Below are positions 32,561 to 45,639 of a stretch of 64,000 nt of DNA, piece after piece (within the stretch, counting starts at the first letter, position 1; the number at the start of each line of letters is the position of its first letter). The stretch is from NCBI GenBank assembly GCA_003255025.1, contig QANY01009387.1, positions 124,001 to 188,000 of the forward strand, given 5' to 3'. The notes below the pieces were generated by a model. The model was not told the origin of the DNA. It searched no databases and saw nothing but the letters and a program-made list of their open reading frames with translations. This stretch comes from Datisca glomerata (lineage: Eukaryota; Streptophyta; Magnoliopsida; Cucurbitales; Datiscaceae). A program made the position numbers and the translations under genes.

Positions 32561-33320
32561 TGATTTCCTGCATAAACTTATGAAAGAGAAAGTTAGGAAT
32601 TAAATTATTAATATATCGTGTAAATTCAGTATTGAGATAAAGAATGCTAAAAGTAGATTGTTAGGTGGCAAAACTTTGTTTGGAAGTAATTTCATAACAT
32701 GTTTTGCAGATTTGAAATTAATCGAAAGAAATTTTTGACTTAATAAAGTAAATTGTATGATTTGATCAATTGATTTAATATATATTTCAAATTCTGAAAA
32801 TCTACACATAGGTCGAAACAATTTGATTTTTCTTGTAAAAATAACTAAACTATTTTATTTTATTATCTTGGAAATAATTTAAAATATTTCAAGTATTGTT
32901 TAACATATTTATTAATGCAAACAATCAAAAAATTTAACCAGTATTGTTTAATAAGAATATTATTAATGTACACAATTAAAAAATCAGTGAATTGGTTGAA
33001 AGTTCCATTTATTATACTTGGAGCATTTCTAAGATCAAATGACATTATTTTTCATTTATAACTTCTAAATGTAATTTTGTACTTAATAATTTTATTTGTA
33101 TGGCTTTGCCAAAATCTATATTGTTTTGTCAAACTTAGAGAATACATCAGTATTTTCAAGTTTGTTGATTAAGTCTCTTCTGGTATTGGATATCTTATCC
33201 ATTTCAAAACATTGTTAAAGGGCTTGTAATCAATTACTAAACAAGGAATTCCTCGTTCAAAGATTTTAATTTGATTTTGAAGAACAAGATTTTGAATTTG
33301 TTCTTAAATTCTTCTATATT
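32560..33320 (-). pseudogene. Reverse transcriptase and RNase H remnant, copy B
   Basis: The RT part at 33045-32863 has MSFDLRNAPS and VYINNIL, where the catalytic Y-x-D-D is Y-I-N-N. Further along, 32821-32600 gives CRF..YI and FKSAKHVM, and near 32600 words like NNLIPNFLFHKF that correspond to the caulimovirid RNase H end (family form LPDFLTREF). Both enzymes are broken. Confidence 0.6.
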
Positions 33321-33414
33321 TTAATTTTCTTGTAGAAAACACAATTGTTTTTTCTTACAAGAAATTAAATTTATGGATTTGAAAATAGATTTTTCCTTTA
33401 AAATTTTCAATTTT

Positions 33415-33760
33415 TCATTGTGAGAAAAAAAAATTGAATTTAACGGGTTCATACAAGAGATTCGTAATTATATGATCATACTCTGTGGTAAAAGGATACA
33501 ACAGAGAAATGAATGGTAAACCTAAAATGATTTTATAAGTCATATATTTTACTAAGACAAATGATGTTTTGAAACATATACAGTCTTGGCAAATATGAAC
33601 TATGAGTATTTTATAATTGATATGCATACGAGTATCATTGGCAAAGATAATGATTCTTTTGTCTTCTTGAAGTACTTGGTTGGAACTAGTCTTTCCTTCA
33701 TACAATTCAAATCTATCTGTTGAATCAATAAGAGCCATTATTGTGAAATCAAAATCTTGA
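33415..33760 (-). pseudogene. Aspartic protease region, copy B
   Basis: A 107-residue open frame with MALIDSTDRFELYEG, VHICQDCICFKTSFVLVKY and ILGLPFISLLYPF. The active-site triad D-S/T-G reads D-S-T. Collinear with 24725-25085 in copy A. Confidence 0.65.
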
Positions 33761-34329
33761 ATTATAATCTTGACCGTTATGTGCCATTTCTTGATTTTGA
33801 TATGATTAAGAATTTAGATGAAGTTATTATCAATTTAATTGTTGATAATAAGTTCTTCAACCTTATTGTCAGAAATTGGGAGTTTACTATGTTCTCCTAG
33901 CTCACTCGATTCATAAATTTTAACTAAACTCTCTATTTTTAGGAGGTTTAATTCTTCTTTCATTTGTGTGTTTGAGTTTTTTAATTCTTTTATTTCAGGA
34001 TTAATATCTTTAATTTATTTTTGAAGTTCTTATATGGTAACTGTTTTTCCTTTCCTTTAACCTTATTGAATTTTTTGAGGGTTTGCAAAATGCTTGCAGT
34101 ATTGTTATTATTAGACTTAGAGTTTCCTTTCTTCAGAATTACTTTTTTAAGTCTTTCAAAATATTCTTGTTTTAATTTTAGATTTTAAATTTTACTAATT
34201 AAGTCTATTAAGAGGTTTTCTTGTTCTTTAAAACATTAATTTTTTCACAACAACTATCCCTATACCCCATAGAGATGTTAGGATAATCACTATCAGAATT
34301 TGAAGAGTTAGACTCTGAGAATTCAAGGC

Positions 34330-35510
34330 ATTCAAACTCTTCAAATTTCATTTTCACTCTCATAATATTCTATTGTCCTGATGATTCTAAACAATTCTTG
34401 TTTATCTTCATCAGAGATTTTTAATTGATTAATTTTATTTTTATCTTGACAAGTATTTGAAAAATGACTATTCTGACCATATATAAAACACTTAAATTTT
34501 TTAATAAACTTTTTATTGAATTTTCTTCTAGAATAATTTTCACTCTTAGAGAAACGTTGGTCAAAATTTCTATTCTTGGAGAAGTATTGGTTAAAACTTT
34601 TATGCTTATTTTTGTGGTATTGTCTCCTATAAGGCTTATGATTCATTCTAGGGTTTAAATGGAAATTCTTTCTATTTTTTGGAAAAGGGCAATAGTAGAT
34701 AACTCATACTGCTCACAAAAATTACCTAATTTATATTTTATAGTTTTATTTTCTTTTTAATTTGTTTATTGATTTTTATGTCAATGCACATTTTTAGACT
34801 TTTCTTATGTATTATTGTACCGTAAATGAGACTTTTATAGTCTATATTACCTAGGTTATTACTAAGGACTCTTCTAATTTTATGTGTGAACAATTTGGGT
34901 AATTTATTAATGAATATTTCTTTCTAAAAGAGTTGATTACAACCATCACTTGTCATTACTATGGATAAATATATATTTTTATACTAGTACAAATCACTTA
35001 GGGTTGGACACTTAAGATTAGTGAATTGATCATGGATACGCGAAGTAATATTACTTGGCGTTCCAATGAAGTGATCAATTAATGATAAATATATCATGCA
35101 TTATTTCCTGATCTTCTCCAATAATTAGGGTTCTTTCAGTATCAATCTTCATTGCTCAAAGGATGATATTTTTAGATTCTTTTGTAAGATATTGTTCTCA
35201 TCAGGAATGAAGTATTCCTGTGAATCCTGTGACTAAAAGATTGATTACCTTAATGTGAAGTAAACTATGTGTGGTAATGTAGCTGTTAGCTCCTATTGCC
35301 ATGTGGTGTAATTTGTTGAGAACTTCCAGCTCAGAAAGTCTATCAATATTATATTCGTATAATTTCTTGGCAGACACAGAAAATTGATTAACTAAAGAAT
35401 TTTCATAAATTTGAATATCAAGAGGAATAGACTTTTTAGGCCATTTCCTTTCTAATTTATTAATTTCAAAGTGATTCTTCAATATTATTAATGTTTGAAG
35501 ATTCACTTAT
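34330..35510 (-). pseudogene. Coat-protein region, copy B (single copy)
   Basis: Minus-strand frames give ELEVLNKLHHMAIGANSYI (35506-35201), the basic segment YRRQYHKNKHKSFNQYFSK (34646 onward) and a zinc knuckle whose second Cys is Tyr (CFIYGQNSHFSNTC). In contrast to copy A, the segment is present only once. Confidence 0.6.
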
Positions 35511-35860
35511 TGTGGATGATTCATAGGTAGATTCTGACCTATGACTTTTTGAATCTGAATTATTGTGTTGATTAATTACCTTCAATTCTTGAGGTATATT
35601 ATCTATAATCTTTTCAGATTTAATTTCAGATGATTCTAAAATTTTAAATGATTATTCAGTATTATCAATGTTTAAAGATTCACTTATTATGGACGACTCA
35701 TAGGTGGACTCTGATCTATGGCTTTCTGAATCTGAACTGTTGTCTTGATTGATAATAGATGGACTCCCACTTTTACTTCTTGAAGCATTTCATCAACAAA
35801 TTTTTCCTGATAGAATTTCAAATTCTGGACGACTGTCTTGGTTGACAACCTTAACAGAAG
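35501..35860 (-). repeat. 180-bp imperfect tandem repeat in copy B
   Basis: TTCACTTATTRTGGAYGAYTCATAGGTRGA and following bases occur at 35501 and 35681, with a weaker third copy near 36290. In the viral frame they encode a recurring ESTYESS-type motif. Confidence 0.7.
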
Positions 35861-36138
35861 AAGATGATTCAACAGATTTATTCTTCAATTTTTGAAGCTT
35901 TTTATCAATCTGTTTGTTAAGAGAAACGATGTTTAAAGTGCTTTATCTGAAAGATTTATTAAGAGTTTTTCTTTCAGAGATTCATTAGATTTAGGTTCAT
36001 GAAAATCATCAACCTTATTTTCAATTTTATCTAATTGTTTAGCTACTGTGATTATACTTTGATTGGTGTAAGTGAGTTATTCAACTACTTTTTTATTAAG
36101 TTTTTTTTCCTTTGAAATCTTAAAAGGAGAAGCAGTGA

Positions 36139-37232
36139 TTAAAGAATTTTGTGATTAATTAAGATTTTTTCAGGTTTAATTTGAAATTTTGAAAGATTGT
36201 CTTGGTTAACAACCCTAACAGAATATGATGATTCATTAGTTTCGAATTTCTTTAATGTTTCTTTAATCTTATTAATATTTGAAGGTTCATTGGAAGATTC
36301 ATAGGTAGATTCTAACCTATGGTTATCTAATTCAGAGATACTATCTCGCAAATTTTTTAATTTTTAAGTATTCTATTATCAAGAATTTTTTCATAATGAA
36401 TTTGCAAGGGTTTAATGAATTCTTTTTTAGGTTGAAATTTTTTTATGATTAATTAGGATTTTCTCAGGTGATGGATGACTATCAGTCATTACACTAGGGT
36501 CTTCCTTGACAAATCTAGATGTAAAAATTACTTTACTATTTTTTTCATAAATATCATCGATATAATCAAGGAAAAACATGTCAAATTTGTATTTTTGGAT
36601 GAATGTATTCCATTCAGCAAGTGTGATTTTTCTTTGATCTATACTATATGAATCTCTGAACCTACTACGTCTATCTAGATTGACTGGGTCATTATTGTAC
36701 TGATTTAGACTTGCCCAATCTGATTTGTATTCTTGGTTCAGGGAATCTGGATTCAAATTTTTAGAATGTTTTAACTCTTGTTCTAATTTTTGAATCCTAA
36801 AATCTTGATTATTAATAGATGATTTAGAAAATGAACTCCTAGGGATACTAGACTGGCTATACTCTTTAATTGGAGGATAAAAACTAAAAGTTTGAGAATT
36901 TGTGGTTATGCCTTTAGGTTTAAATTTAAATTTTTAATTCTTGTTCTATTCAGATCCTAAGATCTTGATAAATATTAATGGATGACCTAGAAGAAGATTT
37001 GAAGCTAATATTTTTATTGGGGATTTTGGATTTATTACATACCATATGATCTACTTGATCATTTGCAGAGTATTCAAAATTATCTTCTTGATCATTTGGA
37101 AGGTATTTAAATTATTTATGATCTACTTGTTTATCTGCTAATTCAAAATGTTCTTCATCCATTATGTCAGATATTGAAGACATTGTAGACCCAATGCTAC
37201 TAGAAGAACTACTTCTAGATAATCTAATCATT
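36139..37232 (-). pseudogene. N-terminal region of pararetrovirus copy B
   Basis: An ATG at 37232 begins MIRLSRSSSSSSIGSTMSS, and a stop follows within 40 codons. Later pieces (36756-36427, 36351-36139) include DRRSRFRDSYSIDQRKITL and FFLDYIDDIYEKN and repeat PEKILINHK. Low-complexity and charged. I cannot assign it to a movement protein. It precedes the coat protein in the viral order. Confidence 0.45.
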
Positions 37233-37653
37233 GCTAAATAATAACTAAATTATTCTTATGATTGAAAATTTCATACTATATTTTGGTTACTAATCTGTTG
37301 TGACTTCTACAACCTTCTATTAGGGTCGCTCTTCTCCAACATGCCTCTACAACCACCATAGCCTCAGGATTTACATCTCCAAGAGGTCTTACTAAGGTAC
37401 ATGAAGCTAACCAAATAGAAGCTGATACATCAGCTTCTGATAAAACAGATTCACATATTAGATAATGAAATATTATAGAGAAATAATCAAGCATAAAAAT
37501 AACCAGTCATTTAGACGGAGAGTGAGATTAAATCAAAGTAATTATTCATGTAAGCAATTGATAAACAATAAAAGTAACAACCAGCCATAACATGCGATGA
37601 ACAAATTACTGAAGTTGATAATAAGTAAACAGTAAATACACTCTACTAGGTTT

Positions 37654-37667
37654 GGCTCTTATACCAA
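37654..37667 (-). other. tRNA-Met primer-binding-site-like motif at the 5' end of copy B
   Basis: TTGGTATAAGAGCC on the minus strand, one base from the usual TGGTATCAGAGCC, located at the border with a (TA)n/(CA)n tract (37671-37700). Confidence 0.55.
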
Positions 37668-37699
37668 ACCTATATATATACACACACACAATACACATA

Positions 37700-38518
37700 T
37701 AATATATGTATTAAAAGTTGGGTATGAACGGTTCTTAATGCACCAAGTGTCCATACCGAACAATTGTCACGTGTAGAAATATTTCCATTCAATTCATTGT
37801 TTTGTAAATTAGATATGTACATTTTGATTATTAAATATTTTAATATAAAATAAATAAACAATTTTTTATTGAATTGTAATATGAAATCTTAATATGTAAG
37901 TACCTTATTTTATTTTCATAGGATATATTTTGTTTTTCAAAATTGAAAATGGTATGTAATTGAAAAGATTACCCTCCCCTATGTCCAACCCAGTAATCAA
38001 CCCCTTGGACAATTTCCGATCCATAATAGCTAGAGGCTAGAACATTTTTTATTCTATTCAAATTCCTAACAGTTTCAAATTGAGTAAAAGTTTAGATATT
38101 TATAAAACTAAAATCTTATATGTTGTTACACATATTACTTAACTCAGGTTGCCACCCTTTTAGTTCTCCTCCACAATGAAACCACTTAGTAATTTTGGGT
38201 ATCTAGTTTTTCACCTTCCAATTTATTGTTCTTGAGTATTTAATGTAAATGAATATAGTTAAATGATTAAGATCAATTTTCAATCCAAGGATGTGAATAG
38301 GTTCTTGGGAAATAATTATAATTAGTATGTTTTTTCAAATTCTTAGCCTCAACTTCATTTGATGTTAGAGAATATAAAGAACAAACTCATACAAATCGAG
38401 ACAATTTACCATTGAGACTTGAGAGATTCTTTGATGAGGTTAATTCATACCAACCTATTTATGTTGATTGTGTTTCTCATTTTCTTCCCTATTAGGTATG
38501 AGCAATCAACTTTCTTTC
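37700..38518 (+). repeat. Direct repeat H2 (host-like), 819 bp
   Basis: Second copy of the 27786-28648 segment, in the same orientation, directly beyond the 5' end of pararetrovirus B. Ends at GAGCAATCAACTTTCTTTC as H1 does. Confidence 0.85.
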
Positions 38519-38989
38519 GTATAGACTTTTACACAAATGTGAGAAATATTTTTTTGTACATCATGTACGTCATCCTGATTTATCTTCATTGATTTTTTCT
38601 TTCTATTATTGTTTGACTTCAAAACAAGATTATTGGAATAAGTACATTATTTTCTTGATTGATTTGATTTAAATATGTAAGTTTTTCTATCACTTTTACT
38701 TATATGTTAGATATATCTTAATATTTCAATCTTCCATTGAATTTCATAGTCTCACTTTTTTAAGGATAAAATAACTTAAATAATAATTAACATTGTCGTT
38801 ATTTTTCGGGTTGAAGGAGAAATCATTGATTATATCTTTTGGTAATGTAAATATTTTTTAAAAGTTTGTATTACACACACGATTTATACCATCATTTAAA
38901 ATGAAAAGGCATGTATATTTTTAATCTTTTATTTTCACATTTTGAGTTTAGTTTGTAATTTGATAATTTTAAATATTATATTTATTTTA
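38519..38989. other. Spacer, nothing recognised
   Basis: AT-rich. May include the 5' end of the MULE that follows, but no terminal inverted repeat was identified. Confidence 0.4.
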
Positions 38990-40880
38990 AAATGTCCCTA
39001 ATAGTTTTGACATTAAGAAGTCATTGTTTAAAGATAAATATGAGTTAAAAAGGCGTTCATATGCTTGCGTTGAAAGGGAATTTTGAGTTTAGGGTTGAAA
39101 GGTCTATCGGGAAAGAATGAATGTGCGGTGTGTCAATGACCAATGCAAGTGGTTTTTTCGGGCATCGACATACATAGGTGGTCCGCTCTGGATAGTTCGA
39201 GAATATATTAAGGAGCACAACTGTTCTGTAGAATTTATTTAGTGTGATCATCGTCAAGAAACATCAGACATTGTTGATCAATGCATCAAAGGTAAATATA
39301 GGAATGACATACGAGATCGGACCGCACCTAAAGATATCATTGATCACATGCATTTGAAGCATGAGATTACTATTAGCTACTACAAAGCATGGAAAGCAAA
39401 ACAAAATGCATTGGATTCACTTCGAGGTACTCTAGAAGAATTGTACAGAAGGCTACCATCGTATTGTTATGCTTTGAAACAAAAGAATACAGGTATTTAA
39501 TTTCTTTAGTATACCACTTATTGATTACACATTCAATATACCTTATTTACTTTTATTTTTTTGTAGGTACTGTGACAATTAATTAGAACGATAAGAATGA
39601 CATGTTCAAATAACTTTTCATGTATTTGGGGGCTGCTTTGAAAGGCTGGCAACATTGTAAACCTGTGATTTCAGTTGATAGTACGTTTTTGAAGAACAAA
39701 TATCTCGGTACGCTTTTTAACTACATCATTGTTGGATGGTAATAATCAAATTTTTCCAATGACATTTGTTGTGGTTGATTCAGAAAATGATTTGTCTTGG
39801 GGAAGGTTTTTTGAAAAATTGAAGGAAGTAATTGGCGATAGAGAAAATCTAGTAATTATATCTAATAGACACAATAGCATTCCAAAGGCAGTGTCGAAAT
39901 GGTTTCCCAAATCTGTTCACGGTCTCTGTATGCAACATCTACTGTTTAATGTCAAGTCCAAATATAAAAACTCAGCTGTGGACCCAATTTTCTATCGATG
40001 TGCAAAAGCATATACAATTGAAGATTTTGAAGTCAATATGCGTGCTCTAGAATCTATTTACCCTTCAATTCGCACATACCTTAAAGGTGTTGAAGATGAG
40101 AAATGGGTTCGATCTCATTTTGTTAGTCATCGATATAATGTCATGGCAACAAATATATCAGAAAGCCTCAATAATGTATTGAAAAATGCTCGTGATTTAC
40201 CTGTTACATTTTTTTATTGAATTTCTTAGGTAACTTTCTCAAAGATGGTTTTATGAGCGTCGAGTAGCATCTAGTTACATGATCACAACATTAACTCAAG
40301 GGACTGAAAAACATCTACATAAGCAGATGCAACGTTCACAGACAATGACTGTAAGCCTGTTTAAATTTTAATTTTTTATTTTTAATGAATTAGCAAAAAT
40401 AAATAAACAATAGTTCATATACTATGTTATTAAATGTCTTTTTTATAGGTCATCGCTGTTGACATGCATGAGTTTCAGGTGGTTGACGGTGATTTAATAT
40501 GTATTGTACAACTACCAAACAAATCATGCATGTGTCGAATATGGGATATAAATGCAATACCATGCACACATGCTCTAGTTGCAATGGCTAAAAGGCACTT
40601 AAATCCATACTTGTACGTATCTCCATATTATTTAAAGACCACGTTGGATGCAACATATGAGGGTTTGGTGCATCCTCTCGAAAACAATAATCAATGGAAT
40701 GTTCTTGAAGATGTTCAAATGCAACATATACTTCCACCTAAAAATTAACGTTTGACTGATAGACCTAAGAAGCAGAGGATACCATCAATAGGTGAAGTTA
40801 ACAAAGTGAAGTGTGGGAGGTGTCTAATGATAAAACATAATCGTAAAGAGATGCAAGAACGTGATCGCTTCGACAAGTAA
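38990..40880 (+). pseudogene. MULE (MuDR-type) transposase pseudogene with SWIM finger
   Basis: N-terminal MuDR domain pieces (GNFEFRVERSIGK, VRCVNDQCKWFFRA, REYIKEHNC) are spread over frames in 39000-39240. They are followed by the helix region (ITISYYKAWKAKQNAL) and an intron at 39493-39566. The catalytic core comes next: ISVDSTFL (Asp at 39677), then DSENDLSWGRFFEKL. The second catalytic Asp is Asn (IISNRHNSI, codon 39864), and HGLCMQHL and NISESLN (Glu at 40161) follow. A second intron lies at 40351-40448. The SWIM finger CMCRIWDINAIPCTHAL follows at 40530-40580. A C-terminal CCHC remnant (KCGRC) ends at a TAA at 40878. Frameshifts and stops near 40217-40235, plus the D-to-N change, make it dead. 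It sits convergent with a DUF1985 gene remnant. Confidence 0.85.
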
Positions 40881-41639
40881 TCAGTCGAAGAAACAAAAAG
40901 TGGAAATTAAAATTTGAGCTCTTTATATTTCATGTTGAACGACTATTATTATTGCTATTTATGTTCTTTTTTTTTGTTGTTGAACTTGTTAACGTATTAA
41001 TAGTATTTTTAATTTCAATCAATTATTACTATTACTAATTATTTACATTCAATCAAATATAATCATTTATTGATAATGTTATTGATCACGCAATATCTAT
41101 ACATATATATAGACTAATTGTCTCAAATTACTTGATTACTAAATCTGTTTTAGGATTGTTTTAACTAAAAAAAAATATCGTCAAAACAATCGCGTCATTG
41201 ATATACCTAATGTGACAATAACATTGTGCACAATGTGTATTTATTTAAGGACAATATATATTGGGATAAGTTTACATTAATTACACTATGTTACAATGTG
41301 TATATATAGATAAACATGTGGTTACAATCTGCATATATATGTACACCATTTATCACGTTACACTTAAAAAAATAAGACAAGTATATTCGTTATGAAACAT
41401 TTGTCAATATAGTCAATAAAAGATTTATAAAGATATTAATCCATTATATATTGATCAAAATATTCATTCACAAAAAACTAGCATGTTCAAAGACCATATT
41501 CACATAATTGTTCATTATCTAATTACCACCACATATAGAAACCATCAAAGAAACAAATCCAACACACTTGCAGTCTTACAAAAAAAGTTCTTTCTTTCAA
41601 CCAATATCAATAGCTAAATGTCCAAATGGCTACTCATCC
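40881..41639. other. Spacer between convergent MULE genes
   Basis: AT-rich with short TATATA runs near 41100 and 41330. It likely contains the 3' ends of the two convergent transcription units. Nothing else seen. Confidence 0.45.
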
Positions 41640-44168
41640 GCTTCTTGTGTTTGTGTGATTATGTGAAAATTAGGAGGTGTGAAAGCTACTGGATGCGGAA
41701 TGATTGTCATACTTGGTTCTTCTTTCTTCTTCTTTTGTAGCTTTCCAAACCAATTTAGCTACATCAATACCCTTCTCCTTACATTGCCTGGTCAATGGAA
41801 CCCTGGTGATTGATTGGTGGTTGATGTCTTAATAGGTGGGACACGTGTCTTAATAGTAGGTTGAACAACAGATGAAATTTTTAGTTGAATGGTTGGATGA
41901 ATAACATAACTTAGATTCGGTAAATCACCTTCGTCTTTAGTTCCTTTCAGTGGATTTGTTCCTTCTTGTGGATCCTTTTGTTGCACATCCACTTTCTTAG
42001 CCAATAACTTCCTTAAATAATATTAAAATAAAATTAATAAAAGTAAATAAATTATAGAAGTATATATATTGAAAATACCATATAAAATCTTTAATCATTG
42101 TCAATAATTTATTATTACCTCAACCTTCGAAATGCTCAATAACTTGTCCAATTTCGAGTTTATCTTTCCAGTCTCCAAGGAAAATATCTCGTTTTTTACT
42201 TTTTACGGTTCAAAATCTCTTCAAGCTCATCGTCATCGCGTTGAGCCTTACCCTTCTCTCGCTGTGTATCAACAACCTGTTTACCCTTTGATTGAACAAA
42301 TTTTCAAAGTCTATAGACTTTAACTCATCAATGGTAGCTTCAAACTCATTGATCACAAGCTTAATTTAGAAAATATAAATAAAGAAGTAATATATATCTG
42401 TGTGTGTATTAACTATAATACTTACATTACTCTTTTAAAAAACCATGTCACTCAAATCTCGTTTGTCTGGTTGAATGATAATTGTCCAGTTATTGATCCT
42501 TGGTTTAAGGTCTCCTATATTTTTGAAAAATACCATCGGGGGCGTTCTCAATAAAGATATAGTCTCAAGTTCCCAGACGATTATTGTATGTGAAAAACCG
42601 TAAAACGCATGAGCAGAACTTTTCAGAAAATTGTCCAATTTTCCGCATACTTGCTATTGTTATATCAAAATATAATTTCCCCCAAGTATATAAATCAAAC
42701 ATCTCATCATTATGAACCGACAGTAAATGAAAGGGGTCAACTAGTATATTTCATGTTTTGGGATCAATAGGCTTTCCAAGTAGTACAATTTTGCTAGCTT
42801 CACAATCGTGTCATTCTCATCATGTTTTGAAATTGTACAAGTGTCAAAAGCAAAATTAAGCATCTTCCTAGACACTGTTTTATTATTCTTAAAGTATTTT
42901 TCCTTCAACCTCCCTTCCCCTATTTTTGCTCTATCCACGTGCATCGATGATGTGCATCGTAAACAAGTGATAGCACCAAAATCTCTCATTGTAAATCTAG
43001 TAACTTTCCCATTGAAGTCAAAGTACATAGCATATGTCCTATCGTGGTGACACTATTTCCTAGCTATGTGCAACAATAGTTGTTCTAGAAATTTGTTAAT
43101 TTTCAGATCACCAAAACAACTTGTTCGAAATGTATCTCTTTGCTTCTCGGTCAGAGACAGGTTGACATGGTCCATGATTATTGGTTTTGAAAATAGGTTC
43201 ACCTTCTTGTTCTTATTCCAATTCTCATCTGGAACAATCAATTGTAGTCCCTAAAAAAATATAATATTCATTAACCATCTTTCTCAAGAAATATGTTAAT
43301 AATCAACAAATTATTATCTCCTACTGACCTCATTTTGCTAATCTTCGTTTATACGCAATCGTCACTTACTAGATGATTGACCCTTAATGACTTTTTTGGA
43401 TGATTTTGATGCTTCCACATCTTTTGATGAATTCTTTTTTGTCATCGTTAATGTTGCGGTTAAATAACAAAAGAAACTAATATCAATAAATTATGGTTAA
43501 ATAGAATCAATAACACACGGACTCAGACATGTTAAAATACATTATTGAATCTCAGTTATTTGATGCAATTTTTTTTTACATATATACATAATATTCAATC
43601 AACTATTTCGATTATTTACACCATCATTGAACTATTAAACAAAATACCGAACTATGACTTTATATATACAAATCACCTTCGTCTATTAAAACATTGTCAC
43701 ACACATGCATGTCTGGAATCAAGATTTTTTTTGAATGTTCGTGTCATTAATCAATATTCATCAATATTTTATATTTTAAAGTTTTTGTATAATTTATTGA
43801 AGAAATACTTTTCTTACATGCATGTTCAATCAAATAGCATTAGTATGACCATTGAATCAGTTTTGATTAGAAACTTTGAAATATTTTTATAGTTTAATCA
43901 AGAAATTGTTTTTTGTTAAATGTCAATAATATTCTGTATATAATAGTCAATAAATAAAAAGAAAAAAAAATTAACGAATTACATCTTCTTTCTTCTTCAA
44001 ATACTGAACAATATTTGCTTGATGAAAGTAACCACGAGCTTCTTCGTCGGCGTCAATGGAGGAGAGGGGTTTTCGGGACTGTTCTTGAGAGTGATTGTTT
44101 GGGTTTGATTTTTTTGTTTTAACGTTTTCTTTTGTTGATGGATGGTTTTCTACCTTAGTTAGGGTCAT
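41640..44168 (-). pseudogene. DUF1985-domain gene remnant (Ulp1-associated, MULE cargo)
   Basis: The first exon candidate starts at the ATG at 44168. A second stretch near 43440 begins MTKKNSSKDVEASKSSKK and ends at a GTAAGT donor. From 43253 the DUF1985 domain follows: LQLIVPDE, FGDLKINKFLEQLLLH, then GKVTRFTMRDFGAITCL, KYFKNNKTVS and VKLAKLYYLESLLIP (43241-42741), and after a frameshift LYTWGKLYFDITIASM near 42690-42640. Down to 41792 come low-complexity and coiled segments. DUF1985 is typical of the N-terminal half of Ulp1-like (C48) protease genes carried by KI-type MULEs. I did not find the protease domain itself. Frames shift, so it is probably a pseudogene. Confidence 0.65.
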
Positions 44169-44899
44169 TGACTGTAGTTAGAAGGGTTAGGTTAGTGGTA
44201 CTTACTGTATGTTAGTTTAAGATTTTAATTTTCTTTTATTAATTCAAATTGCTGATTTTGGTAATTAAATTATTGCAATTAATTCATGTTTTCTTATGAT
44301 GTATCCACATCTCGTTATTTACCATGTAAGTGGCGTGATTATAGGGATTGTTTAAGATTAGTTATATTGAGATCATATTCTTATTCGGAGATTAAGTAGT
44401 TTTTGGAAATTTAAATTATATGTAATTATGGTAAATAATTTATTAGCTATTAATGAACTTTTATTGGTTGTTTTCAAATTTCTGTTTTGGTTCATTAAAT
44501 TCGATGTTGTTGATGATTCTAATTTTCTTTTTTGGTTGATATTTAGACAGGATGGTAGGTACATTCAATTTTTAAATTGTAACAATATATATTTATTGAT
44601 TGTTTATTTTATTTTAATTTTTTAACATGATATATTTCAATTTATATATTTTATTGATAATTGATTATATATTCATTGATTTCTATGGATTTTATTCGTG
44701 TTTGTTGTTAAATTTAAATTTTAATTGACCTTTGGTTGCTGGCTTGTGTTGATAATGGTATAAATATAAATTTTAAAATTACAAAATATATATTTTCCTT
44801 AGTATTTTGATCTAAATTTATTGACCGTTTAAAAACCTACTATTTACCTACAAGTTTTAAAAACCGGCCATTTCATAATATACTACTATTAATATGGTC
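44169..44899. other. AT-rich spacer, nothing recognised
   Basis: Very AT-rich. The open frames 44373-44564 (minus) and 44428-44625 (plus) are low-complexity. Confidence 0.45.
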
Positions 44900-45639
44900 T
44901 GTATTGAAAGTTTTCCCTTAACTTACTTTATTTTTTACTTTTCACATTTCTCTTTTTAAGTTAAAATCAAAACTAAATTTTTTTACTTATTTACAATAAA
45001 ATAATTCCATCTCTTCATCTCCCCCAAATTATAATGCTTTTCCCTTACTCCACAACCATTTTTCAGTTCTCTTCAAAACAGTCTCTCACCACCAAATAAC
45101 TTGTGTCCATGTCTTTCCCTTTCGTACAAGCACGAGTACTTTTTCCCATAATTTTCATTTGACGTTTGGTTCAACAGCTCCAATTTCAACCCTCATCGGT
45201 AGCTTTTTTCCCCTGATTTTAATTTTCTTTCAACTAATTTGTATTGTTTTGGTTTTAATGTTAATTAATTCTGTTCCTTCTGCCCCTCCCATTTTTTTCT
45301 TTTTTAAATTTCTTACATGGAATCAATCTTGTAATCTACTCGGGCTAATCCTACAAGCTAACACTTTTTCCTGTATTTAACTTTTATTGCAGACTTTTGA
45401 GTCATCATTGAGATTATTTGTAGGTAAAGTCCTCTTCTTTAACTCTTCTTTTCTCTTGCTCATCTTTTCTCTCTTGTTCATCTTTTGATTGATTTTATAC
45501 TTCACAGAGCTAATTTACTGTTTATAACTTTAGTAAAGAGCATAACCATTATTTATATCCAGATCATGCACACTATTTTCCTTGTCATAGAAGCATTGGA
45601 TGTCATGATAAGAGAAATTTGACAATTTACATGCAGTTG

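Larger units (their letters stand above)
31090..37671 (-). mobile_element. Endogenous caulimovirid-like pararetrovirus, copy B
   Basis: Minus-strand copy, more complete than A. In order from 37671: primer-site motif, N-terminal Ser-rich region, repeat-containing linker, coat protein with zinc knuckle, protease, reverse transcriptase, RNase H remnant, AlkB-like domain, a nested insertion (31720-32072), the conserved C-terminal domain, and a 3' non-coding end. The coding span is broken many times. I see no clear movement-protein motif. Confidence 0.7.
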
